This document shows positions 34,235 through 47,300 of a DNA stretch of 64,000 nucleotides, in pieces (within the stretch, counting starts at the first letter, position 1; every line of letters starts with the position of its first letter). Source of the stretch: Polyodon spathula. Taxonomy: Eukaryota > Chordata > Actinopteri > Acipenseriformes > Polyodontidae. Below the pieces are notes generated by a model. That model made no database searches. It was given only the letters and a program-made list of their open reading frames with translations, and had not been told where the DNA came from. The position numbers were made by a program, and so were the translations under genes. The stretch lies in assembly GCF_017654505.1 (NCBI RefSeq), contig NC_054545.1, positions 12,054,047 to 12,118,046 on the forward strand, read 5' to 3'.

Positions 34235-35849
34235 TGATGGTGGTACAATATTGTGAACTTTTAAATTTCCTTAAAAAATGTGGCACTTTTAGACCATTTA
34301 GTTCACCATATTTATTTTTCAAACATGTTGCTAATCAAACAACTGAAAACACCTCTGTACATAAAGGGCTGTAATTCCATTTTAATGACATTGATAAACC
34401 ACATTATGAACAGTTGTGTAGACATTATCCATTTAGTTATTGTGTCATTTGTGTAACAGTCATTTCAGCGTCTTACTTTTCTATACTAGTATGGCCTACA
34501 CACACTCATACACATAAATACAGTGTTTGACACAAGCTAATTGAAATATCTAGCTCTAATTGGAATTACTTCGTATTTTGGTCGAGGGAAATGCCACATT
34601 TGTAGATGATCCATGTGTCCATTCGGTGCTATAAGGGATCTTGGGAACATACAGCTTGTAAATGGCTCTTTCTTTGCCATTGTTAAAATAATGATGTGTC
34701 AGTTATTGATAGAGGATATAATGTTCTTTTCCATTTTTGTAACACCTAATCTAGTCCTTGGCCTAGAAAAAGAAGATCAAGCACTGCTGCTGACATGATG
34801 ACAGAGGGAATGTCCTCGATAGCTTTTTACCTCTGACACCTCAGGTCAGATTAATCTTGAGTAATATTTAATTCCCAGATTAAATACCAGCCAGTATTAA
34901 TTGTATGATAATTTGGTTTTAACGGTGTTACAAATTTTAACACCTATGAATTTATTATTTTTATCTAATTGCACAGCAACAAGCGAGGAAGCCATGCTGT
35001 TTATTTATTTTAACGGTGTTGAGCAGTTTCTTACCCTCTTAACTACAAACGGTATTTTCTTGTGGGGCCCAGTGTACCTATTAATGAGTTTACAGGGGTA
35101 ATAAAGATATAATGATTCATGCGTAATTCATTAAAAGAGTGTATTGATCTCATATTACATGTAGTTACATGCACTGGTTTCTGCTGTGTAATTGCCCACA
35201 GGGATCTAGAGTTGTAAGGCCGGGCAGCACTGACTGAGACAGGGGTGAGAATACAGGTATTTTTCAAATTAGTATTATCCCAAGATTTGCTGCTATGCTT
35301 CACAAAAAATGCAAGGTGCCACATGAAGGTTGAGCTGTAATATATGGAAACAAATATGCATGTTGTTTTCTGGTGTTTCCATGTATGTTGTATAAAACAT
35401 TTCCTAAACTGCATTTTTAGTATTTCTAAATATCTGTACGAATACTTTAGTATGCCTGGGAGGACCAATATACACCTGTCCTTTAAGAGCCGATGTTACA
35501 TAGCAGCCCTTGGTGGTTTTACCTCCCCAACCTGTTGCTGTATGAGGGCCAATGCAAGGCCTCCTGTCATACCCAAGATCGACAACTTGGTAAAGCCAAA
35601 CCAGGGGAGTCATTCGAGCATCTATGCTTATGGAGCACAACTAAGTACTTTCTATATTCAGCAGAATGTCTAAGACAACTTTGGAAATAAAGCCATTAAG
35701 ATTCTGAATGTAAATCTGAATGTAATATTAAGAGCTTTATGACATTCAGTCACACCACAGTTCAGTAGCTTTCTCAAATCACTGCCATGAAAACAGTGTT
35801 TATAGCCACTGCTGAAATAAATTATAAATTATATAATATTATATACCAT

Positions 35850-35870
35850 TATATATATATATATATATAG

Positions 35871-35925
<55 letters not shown>

Positions 35926-35929
35926 AACA
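35850..35929. repeat. (TA)n microsatellite, left flank of Tc1 element
   Basis: TA repeats with one G interruption run up to 35920, then ACACAAACA leads into the transposon end. Matching TA repeats continue at 37556-37617 on the other side, so the transposon split one TA array. Confidence 0.9.
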
Positions 35930-37552
35930 CAGTGCCTTGCAAAAGTATTCAGACCCCTGACCAATTCTCTCATATTACCGAATTACAAATGGTACATTGA
36001 AATTTTGTTCTGTTTGATATTTTATTTTTAAACACTGAAAATCAGAATCAATTATTGTAAGGTGACATTGGTTTTATGTTGGGAAATATTCATAAGAAAA
36101 ATAAAAAAACTGAAATATCTTGCTTGCATAAGTATTCAACCCCCACACATTAATATTTGTTAGAGCCACCTTTCGCTGCAATAACAGCTTTAAGTCTTTT
36201 GGGTTAAGTATGTACCAGCTTTGCACACAGTGTCGGAATGATTTTGGCACATTCTTCTTGGCTGATTTGATCCAGGTTGTTCAGGTTGGTTGACGACACT
36301 TGTGGACCGCAATTTTAAAATAGTACCACAGATTCTCAATGGGATTGAGATCAGGACTTTGACTGGGCCACTGTAGGACATTCACCTTTTTGTTCTTGAG
36401 CCACTCCAATGTTGCTTTGGCCTTGTGCTTGGGATCATTGTCCTGCTGAAAGGTGAATTTCCTCCCAAGCTTCAGTTTTTTAGCAGACTGAAGCAGATTC
36501 TCTTGCAGCATTTTCCTGTATTTTGCTCCATCCATTCTTCCTTCAATTGTAACAAGATGCCCAGTCCCTGCTGATGAGAAGCATCCCCACAGCATGATGC
36601 TGCCATCACCACACTTCACTGTAGGGATGGTGCGTCTTGAGGCATGGGCAGTGTTAGGTTTGCGCCACACATAGCGCTTTGAGTTTTGGCCAAAAAGCTC
36701 TATCTTGGTCTCATCTGACCACAAAACCTTTTCCCACATCGCAGCTGGGTCATTCTCATGCTTTCTGGCAAACTCCAGATGTGCTTTCAGATGGTACTTT
36801 TTGAGTAACGGCTTCTTTCTTGCCACCCTCCCATACAGGCCAGTGTTATGCAGAGCTCTTGATATGGTTGACTGGTCCACCATTACTCCTCTCCCAGCCA
36901 TTGAACTTTGTAGCTCCTTCAAAGTGAGTGTTGGCCTCTCTGTGGCTTCTCTCACAAGTCTCCTTCTTGTTTGAGCGTTGAGTTTTGAGGGACGGCCTTT
37001 TCTTGGCAGTGCCTTGGTGGTGTGATGCAGCTTCTACTTCCTGATTATTGATCCAACTGTGCTCACTGGGATATCCAAACACTTGGATATTATTTTGTAC
37101 CCTTTCCCTAATCTATGCATTTGTATTACTTTATCTCTAACTTCTGTAGAATGCTCTTTGGTCTTCATTTTCCTTCAGATTCACAGCCTTACCAATGATC
37201 CTTCAACAGTGGGGTTTTTATCCAGAAAATGTGAAAGCAACTTTAATGGTTCACAGGTGGAGGCCAATGGTAAGGTAATTGTGTCCTCGTTAGGGCAATT
37301 TCTTTCATCGATGCAAACTGGGAGCTTTCACAGCACAGGGGTTGAATACTTGTGCAAGCAAGATATTTCAGTTTTTTTTTTTTTTTTTCTTAAAAATATT
37401 TCCCAACACAAAACCAATGTCACCTTATAATAATTGATTCTGATTTTCAGTGTTTAAAAATAAAAAATCAAACAGAACGAAATTTCAGTGTACCATTTGT
37501 AATTCGGTAATATGAGAGAATTGGTCAGGGGTCTGAATACTTTTGCAAGGCA

Positions 37553-37555
<3 letters not shown>
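35930..37555 (-). mobile_element. Tc1-like transposon with both ends, inserted in a (TA)n array
   Basis: The 1626-bp element has inverted repeats of about 215 bp (35930-36146 and 37339-37555). Each starts CAGTGCCTTGCAAAAGTATT and carries an inner copy (GCATAAGTATTCAACCCC on the left, GCAAGTATTCAACCCC on the right): the IR/DR transposase-binding layout. The right flank keeps the TA target; the left has CA. The two ends are very similar, which suggests a fairly young insertion. One internal transposase gene lies on minus. Confidence 0.93.
36204..37168 (-). pseudogene. Tc1 transposase, one nonsense codon and one frameshift
   Basis: It cuts and pastes its own element at TA sites. The frame starts with an ATG at 37166-37168 (MKTKEHSTEVRDKVIQ, the PAI part of the paired-like DNA-binding domain). 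It is broken by TAG at 37034-37036 (codon 45) just before [18 protein letters not shown], then runs open through the catalytic core: [10 protein letters not shown] (first Asp), [11 protein letters not shown] (second Asp) and [11 protein letters not shown] (Glu). A frameshift near 36285 follows IAVHKCRQ; the C-terminus LDQISQEECAKI continues in the next frame to a stop at 36204-36206. The catalytic residues are all present; the breaks are probably post-insertional. Confidence 0.92.

Positions 37556-37617
<62 letters not shown>
37556..37617. repeat. (TA)n microsatellite, right flank of Tc1 element
   Basis: About 62 bp of pure TA repeats begin exactly at the transposon boundary and continue the array seen at 35850-35920. 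Confidence 0.9.
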
Positions 37618-37621
<4 letters not shown>

Positions 37622-40090
37622 CATGGAAGTTCTTTGGCTGCTGGGTTCTGCATTATTTTTACAGCCATCTGTGTTTACAAAAATTAAATAAATAAATCCC
37701 ACAACACATATACAGTTACACATATACAGTTACATAGCAGTGCCTAATTTGTGACCCTGTTGAATTGATATTCACATTCTGATATGACCACAATCAATTT
37801 CCAAATGAAAGTACTCAATTTTCAGGTTAAATAATGTTGCTAGATAAAGTCTAACAGTCCAAGGCCACGAGGTCAATGAAACCACCAGCTTGATGACCCT
37901 ATGCTTTTTCATGAGATGTTTACCCGAGTCCCTCCTGCTTTGTTGATGCCCCATTGGCCACAGCATTTGTCTCAGACAATCTTGTCAATATTCTCCATTC
38001 TATGTCACTGGAGCAACACTTCTGAGAATACCCAAGGGAGTGCAAGGAGATGTCTTTCAATAAATACAGGTACACTCCCAATATTGATGTTTTGAAAAAG
38101 CTTCTGTTGTATCTATTTTTTTTTTTTTTTTGACATACGCTCTTTAAAAGACATGACCTTCAGGAGAATTAAGAGCCAAAATGGAATCAATGTCCTTCAA
38201 AGGGCACCCACAGTCCTGATTTCAGAAAGAAAAGGAAAAACAATGTAACTTTAAATGTGACATGACTCAGGACCGGGGGTCATGTCAATAGCCATTAGCT
38301 TCTGCACAATGTGAATGTTCTACAAAGGGTTTTGACAGCAGCTGTGTATACAGTCCTTTCTGTCATAATAGAAAACTAATTATGTAGAAAGTTAGAATTT
38401 CAGATGTATCATCAATGCTGTATATAAAGGAAGGGGACCTAGGTTAAATTCCTGTACTAGCATTAATGACCTGCAAGGATAGCTATCTAGATTATTATCC
38501 AGTATCCAAGTTCTACACATTATGCAGTGAAGGTGTGGTGGAAAAGGTCCATTTCCCCTTTCAATTGTCCCTCCATAAAACTAGTTGCTTTCCATTTATC
38601 TTCTGTGCACTGAAAGTTAACCTTGACAGTGCTACAGTAAATGACCTTGGCTATTAAACTACTAGACGCAGATGGTAGAACTGCTCCTTATTTGAATTAA
38701 AGTGATCACGCAGCGGATCTACCCACAGTAATCAAAGAAAGAACTGATGATCCCATTGCAATATTACAGAACCCCAGGGAGTACATTTCTGAAGACTGAT
38801 ATGTTTAAACAGTACAAGTCTGTCCTTCACAGGCAGAAGCTGCATGCATGACTGGCTGCTATTAAATCCCTTGATATGGTCATGCATGAAGTCAATTATC
38901 ATGACATAAAAGAAGAATTATAGACAAAGGAGGTGAGGAGAGGGAGGGCAACAGACACGAGATTCTCTTTTAACGCGTCCACAAACTTTGAATAAAGAAA
39001 AGATAGAGGAAATATTATGTTCCAAGGATAGGGTTCTGAACACAGAGGAAAAATGTACTATAACGTAAATATCGTTTGGTGTCGTGGTCATAACTTTTGG
39101 TTTTCTCTGCTATTATTTATGTTATACAACAGCTAGAAGGAAAAAAAAAAAGGTTTGCCATGGTAACACAGTAATTACTCAGTTAATATACTGTTTCTCC
39201 AGTATTGTCTGTGCTCTATTGCGCATGTGTTTGAACTTATTTCTATCATACAAGGTTCATAATCCAATGAATTGTATCCTTTAGCATGATATTGCATTTA
39301 GAGCAACCACCACCAGTTTGAAAACAAATGTCTTTTTTTTTTATGCCTTCAGAATTCAGCTCCTTGATAGATAATTGCATTCAACCAGACATGGTTCTTG
39401 TTTGAACTTAAGGGGATTTCAAACGGTTTGGGGAAAAAAAATAATCCTGAAAACCAATTTAGTTCTTTCACTATGGTCACTTTGAGCTGTATTATGGAAA
39501 TTATCTCCTGGTGTGAAAGTCAAACAGTGTAACCACTACACACCCACCCTTACAGACAAAACACTCTTTTTAACCTAAAGAATCCACAAGCCATTATCTG
39601 AACAGCATTATCAGCGTTGGCAATGAATTTGCAACAAACATTGTACAGCAGTGGTGACACACTATCACAATGGTACTTGTATGGTACCATTGTGCAGCAA
39701 TGGATTACTAGTGTATATCAGTGATTCTGGTATCATTTTTTACATTAAAATGTTAGCCCTTTGGTTCCATTTTACAAATGTTTCATTCCATTGCAGGTTA
39801 AGATAAATGGCATAAACATTATGTATAATGATACAGCTCATTACAAAACACCAATCTTAAGTGTCCTGCACTTCCAGGAGTCTCACATGTGCAGTTTTTG
39901 AAGAAACATTCAATGGCATCTGATACCGTACTACAGTAAAGAAATCTCAGTTTGCAATTTGCCAGCAGGTCCTTGTTTATTTCACCTGGAGGATGAGGAC
40001 CACTTCATTTCTTTCACGTCTCCCTTCCGTCGCTGGTTAACATGCTGTGGTCTCAGTAACCCAGACACTGCTTAAGAGAAATGACCTGCT
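37618..40090. other. intergenic, no gene seen
   Basis: Unique AT-rich DNA with T or A runs near 38115 and 39140. There is a small inverted repeat (CACAATGGTAC at 39666-39676 with GTACCATTGTG at 39684-39694). Nothing exon-like was recognised. Confidence 0.4.
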
Positions 40091-40220
40091 GTAGAAAGTC
40101 AAAGACAATCTCAAAGCAAGGCAAGCAAACAGAGTTATTATTTATTATACTGTCGTACCAAACAAAATACACTTTCTGACTCTGAGTCTCCAGGGGCCTC
40201 TATCCCACTCTGATACCAAC

Positions 40221-40480
40221 TGTGACAAGGTAGCCAAAGAGAGGAGACTCGGAAAGTGCAGCAAATAAAATACTTTGTAGGGGTCTACTGTGTATTTACT
40301 GGGGATCTACTGGAGCCACACAAAAATCACCCTCACTCAAGAGTAAGCAAGTTACTTGATCAGAAAGCACAGCTTTTTTAATGCCTAGTTATTCTCTATG
40401 CAGCTCCCACTTATAAAAGTTGAATAACATAAAAGCAAATCAGAGTAAAAGAAATTGGTCAGCAAAGGCTGTCACTTACA
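40221..40480 (-). mobile_element. second LTR followed by a primer-binding-like site
   Basis: On minus the block starts near 40480 (TGTAAGTGACAGCC) and ends with CTACCTTGTCACA at 40221. It carries a TATA-like ACTTTTATAAGTGGG about 50 bp in. Two bases after its end comes TGGTATCAGAGTGGGA, the same spacing and nearly the same motif as after the LTR at 25564-26155. The internal part (to about 40090) is short and has no protein motif. The start is approximate. Confidence 0.5.
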
Positions 40481-40749
40481 AAGAAGGTTTTTGAATAGGT
40501 AGTGACAAAAGATTTCAGACCACTTCTAGTTTAAAACTGTACAGACCCTGTTAAAAGAATGACTCTGTTAGAAAACTCGCCTACTGTGTTGAGGTCCATT
40601 GGACTCCAGAACTCTATTAATTTAATGGAAGAACAGCATCCTAAAACAGATTAATCTTCCAGATTGTGATTTTTGCTCTAGCAAAACTAACAAGTTAGGG
40701 AGCTCTGTACAACATATGATTCACGCCAGCAAAACTCTTTTCAATGTAT

Positions 40750-41180
40750 CGTAGCACAGTAGAGAGGGGGTTAATATCCTCCCTGCCTAAAAACATGTGT
40801 TAATTGTCTTTGACAATTTATTTTATGGTTTATTATCACCTGCACCTGGCTATCATTGTAAATTAGAGCCAGGTGCAGAGTAATAAAGAAAAGCAGTGAG
40901 TCTGCTCAGGGCTGCTGCTCTGTGGACAGCCCATTTGGTGATGTGTTCAATTATATTAGAAGGTACTGTGTAAATCCTTTTTGTTCATCTTTAAAAACTG
41001 TATGTTTTTGCAGCCATTAAACAGCTTAGCTGTCCTGTTTATTAGAATAGGTTTTTGAAAAATGTTTAGTTCTCATTCAGAAGTAGCTAGGTGTTTGTTT
41101 TGTTTATTTTGTATTATTAAATGTGTCCTGGGTTCATTTTATAGGGGCAAACGAACGACTGTGAGAATGCCCGTGTTACA
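40750..41180 (+). mobile_element. solo LTR-like element, family B copy 2, with 4-bp target duplication
   Basis: The 431-bp block starts CGTAGCACAGTAGAGAGG (copy 1 has TGTAACACAG) and ends GCCCGTGTTACA. It is flanked by GTAT on both sides (40746-40749 and 41181-41184). The 4-bp duplication and TG...CA-type ends fit a solo LTR of a Gypsy-like element. It is colinear with 32228-32640 in inverse orientation. Confidence 0.7.
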
Positions 41181-43856
41181 GTATATATGCCCTACTTTCA
41201 TTTGACTTAATTTTACATTATGGGACACCCAAACCATACTGTGTACCTAAACCACACAGTCACACTTCTGAAGAGTGGGCTGAGGCATTAAAAAACAGTA
41301 AAATGGCAAAACCTCACAAGAAAGGCACTGAAAATATTAACTTTGTTTTTACCCTTGAAGCATGCTCATGGCAAAGCCTTTGTAATCCCATTGTTATTGC
41401 TTTAGTCAGCATGACTAGAAATACAGCATTGACAAGAGGTGCTTTAGAATAGAGGGGCACTGCATGCACACAGCTGAGATGTCCCCTCCCAATCCTTATC
41501 TTTTACCCAGCTTTAGAACTAGGAGGGATGATGGCAAGGTTCAAGGTTCTTTCACTGCTCAAAGCAGCATTTCCCAACTTTGAAGTGTTTAGCTATTTCT
41601 TCATTCCAAGCTTTGCTTCACCTCCGTGAACACCGACTCAACTGTAAAGAAGGAAATGAGAAATTCAAGGGATATAGTGGTTAGGGCTAGGAAGAGATCT
41701 GATTTATCCCTCATTCAGACTGCACAAATCTGCCAAACAGTATCCCAGCAATAAAACTGTCTACAAAAACAGCCAAAGCTTTACTAGACTGCATTTTTCT
41801 TGGCATCTTTCTTGAGTGGAATGCCCAGGGAAGACCGACAACTTTGCACTGCCAGGACATGTAGCTGCGCTCCCTTGATTGTATGACATTTATTAGATGG
41901 AGTGCAAGTTTGACCAGTATAAGATGACTATAAAATACAGTACATGTGTATCTTCTTTCAGTATTATAGTCAAGATGAGTCATTTGTGATTTCATACGGA
42001 AGCATTGAGGTGGTACTGATTTAGATGTAAAAGATAATTAAAATGTTGATGTAGGTCACAAACACTTATGCAAAATGACTTTGATACAAATTCTTCATCT
42101 TTATTTTTTCTTTACGTGACTGGATGCAGTCAAGCAACGACTGTACAACTGCCAAGCAGCAGTGAACTCTGAGTTTATGGGGCTTGACAGTATTGTATAA
42201 TGATGCTGTTATGCAATGTTGACATATGTATGTGTGAAGTTTAAATCTAAACCAATTGGACAGATACAGTTGATAGCAATAGATGGTACAGGCTAATTTG
42301 AAATGACTTAGTTTAATAGTCTCAACCTTAGCCTTATTGGAAATCACAAAACCACTATACAATTTGACCCAATTTCCATTCTCTACCAGTGAAAACCAAC
42401 CAGTTCAGTGAATTATTGTCTTTATTTTTGCATACCACTATAATACTGGTACTGTTTGCTGCTTCGGGCCAAAGCATACCACTGGCTCAAATGACCTAGA
42501 AGGGCAAGACTATGAATGTAAGGCTAACGCTACAAATAATAAATAAAAATACATGTTTGCTTTAACGTAAGTCATGCACATGGGAGACCTCCATAGCAAA
42601 AGGAAGTGCACGACAGGCAAGAAATGATTTGCTGCTGTATACCCACTTTAAATGGAGTGTCACTGCACGTCACAGCATATAACAGAGCAGTTTTAATCCA
42701 GTTATCTGAACATCTTCAATTATTATTGAAAGGGGAAATGACACGAGACTACATGTAAGGCTAGTAAATTCAAGGATGAGGACACAGTTGAAGGTAAATT
42801 AATATCACCTCTGATATTGCTGATCTCAAATTGCACAGATTAAGCTCATTGACACGTTTAGGATTTAATCAAACATATTGACCAAGCTGGAATGAGAAGG
42901 AGAGACAGAAGCCCCCCCTCCGCCCTCTTTTCTGGCAGTTCCTAATTCCCTTGGGACATTATAGACCCATCAATGTCACACAGCAGTTACCGGGACCAGT
43001 GAACTCACACCCCGGCACATTGATCAGATAGGCCATGTGCAAGGTTTATTTGAGGCATGCTTGCACAGGCTCTTGGGGCTGTTAGATCAGCCTGCCTTAC
43101 CTGCTTTGATCCTTATGCTGTGTGGGATATTTGAAGATGTTTATACAGGGTTATTGTGGCGCGAGCTGAGGGTTTTGCAGTGGATAAGACACAATTGATT
43201 TTGCTGTGGAGAGGTGTATTTCAGGTTTATAATCATTATCACGGTGTATTTTCAACTCATGTTACTTCATGTTAGGTGAAAGCCTCCTCAATAGATTACC
43301 TTCTGGTGTTTTATAGCATAATATATTGCATTTAAAATTATGGGTCATTATATATTTTTTTTAGCTTTTTTAAATTAGTGGTGTTTAGCAAATTAGTGCT
43401 AAAGAGCATTAAAACATGCTTGTAGGTAATTCCCCACAATGTATTTCTGTGTCATCAGTATGAGGATGTGAGGTTAAACATAACAGTTTGGGACTAATTT
43501 CATTAGCAGTCTCACCTCCTACACCTGTGCGAGAGTCCTTGCTGACAATTGCTGGTTGACTGAATTGCTGTTGCTAATGAGATGACTGACTTTAAAAAAA
43601 AAAAAAAAAATGTAATTACAGGGAAGCTCGCTCAGGTGTTGAAGGTGAGACTTACATGCATTGATGATGTAAATGCCTTGGGAGGAATTAACCAGAAACA
43701 CATGTAATGGTTTTTAGTAGAGAAAATATTGCTGTGAACAACTTGAGCTCTATCTGATTTTACGTGTCACCTGTGCTGGATAAAACACAGCCCTCCTCAC
43801 AATCCAGTAAATTAGAGCCCCTTTCACTCTTTGACCTTTTGTCATCACTGACAATG

Positions 43857-43859
<3 letters not shown>
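41181..43859. other. intergenic, no gene seen
   Basis: Mostly unique DNA. The part 42780-43190 is less AT-rich and free of simple repeats, and may be worth testing for conservation as a regulatory element of SLC24A4, about 10 kb downstream. There is no coding signal. Confidence 0.3.

Positions 43860-43933
<74 letters not shown>
43860..43933. repeat. (TA)n microsatellite
   Basis: About 74 bp of pure TA repeats next to the tail side of a SINE. Confidence 0.9.
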
Positions 43934-43936
<3 letters not shown>

Positions 43937-43969
43937 GATCAGGCGGGTAATTAAACATAATAAAGAGAG

Positions 43970-44357
43970 TAAAGTTCTAGGTTAATAATAAATTACCCCT
44001 GCGTGACGATGGGGGGACGCGACTGAGACTTCTGTCCTCTAAGCGACAGGACGCCGTCAGAAGCACTGCAGTCGGTTTTGTGGCCCCAGTCGATCTTTAC
44101 ACACTGCAGACTCACCAGGCAGCCACCTCAGAGCTACAGAGTTGGAGGACAACGCAGCACCGGGCAGCATACAGGCAAGCCCGCAGGGGTCGCTGGTGCG
44201 CGTGAGCCAATGATACCCTGACCGACCTAACCTCCCCCACCGGGCGGCGCTCGGCCAATTGTGTGCCGCCCCCTGGGAGATCCCGTCCATGGTCGGCAAT
44301 GGAATAGCCTGGACTCGAACTGGCGACGTCCAGGCTATAGGGCACATCCTGCACTCC
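43970..44357 (-). mobile_element. tRNA-type SINE
   Basis: This is a sharply GC-rich island (about 60 percent GC) in AT-rich DNA. Near the start on minus it carries AGTTCGAGTCCAGGC, a good match to the RNA polymerase III B box (GGTTCGANTCC). It runs through a conserved-looking body (GGCCGAGCGCCGCCCGGTGG, CACCAGCGACCCCTGCGGG) and ends in an AT-rich tail (GGTAATTTATTATTAACC) at about 43980. Composition and body resemble a SINE family common in fishes. I could not find a clear A box or target duplications. Confidence 0.65.
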
Positions 44358-47300
44358 AAGATGACGTCATATATTTTGTCCTAATTCTTGAACCAACATC
44401 ATAACATTTTTACTTTAATGCGCCCTCAATGTTAAAAAGACAACATACATTGCCTTCGAATGAAATATCAATATTTCCACATACATTTTATGTACACTGG
44501 TTACCTGTTACAATATTGAGGCCATTTACGAGACCTCTAACCATCAATATATTAAAAGTGCTAAAAAGGGCCCCTAAATAGTAGAGTATTGATGTACATG
44601 ATTTCACAGAATGCACATATTTTATGTTTGCTTTCCTCAGTAGGCATTTTTAACAATACCAAGCCAAATTTTGCTGGACTGGATTTATGACTTTCCATAT
44701 ACACAAACATTACAGACTTAGCCAAAGCCATAACAACATCCATATACCGTGTATATTGATGAATATGTGTGTGATTGTGTTATGACAAAATAAAGCCCTG
44801 GAGGCTTTTATTCCAATTAAAAAACAATGAGCTTCTAGGCACTTAATTCTTTTGAATATATTAATCATCTTGCAGACATTTCATTTTTACTCTTCAATCA
44901 ACAGATGGACATTCAGACGTTGCATTCTGCCTCCAATGTAGCACAACTTTGCTGGCTGCCTACGCTAATGAACAGGAAGGCATAAACTGATCCCACTAAT
45001 CTTCTAATAGTCTTTTGAGTGCTATTATACTGTAGACGGTATAACACAATACTAGCGCCTCAAGAAAGAGTTTTAAGCAAGTTGCTGCTACAACAGGTAA
45101 TACAATGGATAAACCCTTATGAATGTTAATACAGACTGTGATAACCAATAGATATAATGTTAAGCATGCTCTTTTTACGCTGTCTTTCATCTGCTTTAAA
45201 TTGAAGGTGACCATAGATATGACCGGAGGGTACCAGGAAGCTGCAGTTTAAACCCATAATCAATGGTTTGTACCATTGTTGTGCAGGATGAGTCATACAG
45301 GCAGTGGAGGAAAATCTGTCAGGGATCATGTCACCTCACTACACTACAGCGACCCCTGCTGGCCAGGTGCATGGTGCGCCTGGTGGACTGCATTCATAGT
45401 GCAGTAGCTTATCGATTTCAACCATCAAGCTCCTGATATTGGGTTAAGCTGAAAGCTGTGATAGTTTCCAATGTTAAGGTTTGGTTATCACTATGCAGTA
45501 CTTCATTATTCATTTTTATTAATTTATTTGGAACTGTAAAGGCTAGTTTTTAAACCATAAGGGGAGCTTATGTGTTTTTGTCAACCAGCGAACCCTTGGC
45601 TACTTCAACTACTAATAAATCATTTCAGATGCCGACTTTATATTTTTAATGTCATCGAGACTCCATATGGAAAATCTAATGGTACCCTTCACTTTGACCT
45701 GTGACTGCCATATTGGAGTCGCATGACTTTTTGGTTTCCGGCTGATAAATCCCTAACACTTCAAGGTACTGGCTTCATTCATCCTTTGTTCTTGTGACTC
45801 TTTCAGTCAGGGTATCATACTATACAAGAAAAATTAACCCTTTTAATCAGTAATTTTACTAATTCATTTGGCTGCCACAGTGTGAAAGTCCTCTGCTGTA
45901 TTTCAAAAACCATTTCAAGTCCTGACTTACAGTTTGAAGGGTTATATAAACCATGTATGCTCAATATGTTGGTGGACTTGACATTGACCTCAGACCTGAT
46001 ATGGCTGCCATATTTGGTGTACAGCTGTGAAGTTCAAGTACCAGTGTTGTCTAGCAAAAATTAACTGCTTCATTGCCATATTGTTATAACCTCAGGCAAT
46101 ATCAATAATACATTTTTAACATTGTGTCTTTACAGTTGGTACACAGCTGTTTTCCATGATTCTTTCATTGAGGTTATTAACTGTGTTGTCCTTGGAAAAT
46201 ATTGTTTAACCTATGGCTAGATCAATGACACAGACCACACTTTGAGTAAGTCCTAAACAGGATCTTGATACCAACTCTTTTTGCATTTAAACTAAATAAT
46301 TATTCTTTAGATAAGCAAAAGCTATTTAGGATTGCAATAGATGGTGTTTTCTCAAGGACGCATGCATGTACATGACGTAAATTAGTTTTTACAAACAAAA
46401 GAAACATTCACCTTGCTAGCATGGGCTGCAGCTTCATGTAATGAAAAGGGCTTTGTGCATAACACTGCGTAATTACATTAAAAACCTGAGCGACTTTAAC
46501 ATGTTAATGTATAGCATTATACTCGGATGACTAGGGAGACGAGCGGTAGAACCTAATCCACAAGGGCAGCTATTCTATAATGACCTTTTCGTTTTCCATT
46601 TCAGAAGCATTTTTAATAGAAATATAGATGTGGAATTATACAGACTGGCAGATGATTTGATTTTCCATAGGTATTATATTTTTTTTCTGTGTCTTCCATA
46701 CCAGTTACCACTTCAAAGGTCATTTGAAATTCTTTTTTCCCTTAATATTTTCTGGCTTGTAGTGCACCAATATTAAGTTATTTACTAATTGCCTGGAATT
46801 GACTGGCTCTCTTAAATCACATTTGAAGTTACTAAGGCTTTAATGTGTATATTGTAATGCTGTTAGGTCCTGTTAGTTTTGTTAGGACATTAAATTATGA
46901 TTCTGAGTTGCTTTTTGCTAATCTCATACAAATCAAATGACTGTTTTCCAAAGAATACAGCCAGCCCTATGGGTTCTTTCAGCAGAAAACAGGTTGGAAC
47001 TAAAAATGTGTCCATTTGACAAAAAGTAGAAGATTATGTTCTAACTGTGACAGACAGCTTAATGTGCCAATTATAAACATTAGACCTGAACCAGAACCTA
47101 TTATCTAGTCAGGCCACACTCCCCTACCCTTGCAGTCCTTGCCCACGCATCAGCTCCATCAGCCCTCAGCAATCTCCCCATAGACCTGACACATGCAACA
47201 GAAAAATAAGGTTATTCGGCTAAACAGAAACCGACCTTTTAGGAGTCAGAAGCATGGCTGGCTTAGCAGTCAATTTCAAGTTACTAAAGCGTGTTCAGGA

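Larger units (their letters stand above)
32641..35849. other. intergenic, no gene recognised
   Basis: It holds ATT microsatellites (33897-33942, 34208-34234) and unique DNA. A 145-codon frame on minus (33278-33715) is the longest unexplained one in the window; it has no recognisable motif and a composition like the surrounding DNA. The block 35200-35660 is slightly GC-richer and might be a repeat. Confidence 0.35.

Noticed and set aside
35800..37600. Possible bacterial-style insertion sequence or CRISPR-like repeat pair
   Set aside because: The paired repeats are the IR/DR ends of a Tc1 element; there are no spacers and no cas-like genes.
39666..39694. 11-bp inverted repeat with 7-nt loop
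   Set aside because: Short palindromes of this size are expected by chance in 64 kb.
44057..44359. 100-codon open frame in the GC-rich island
   Set aside because: The island is a SINE with a polymerase III B box; high GC lowers stop frequency and explains the open frames.
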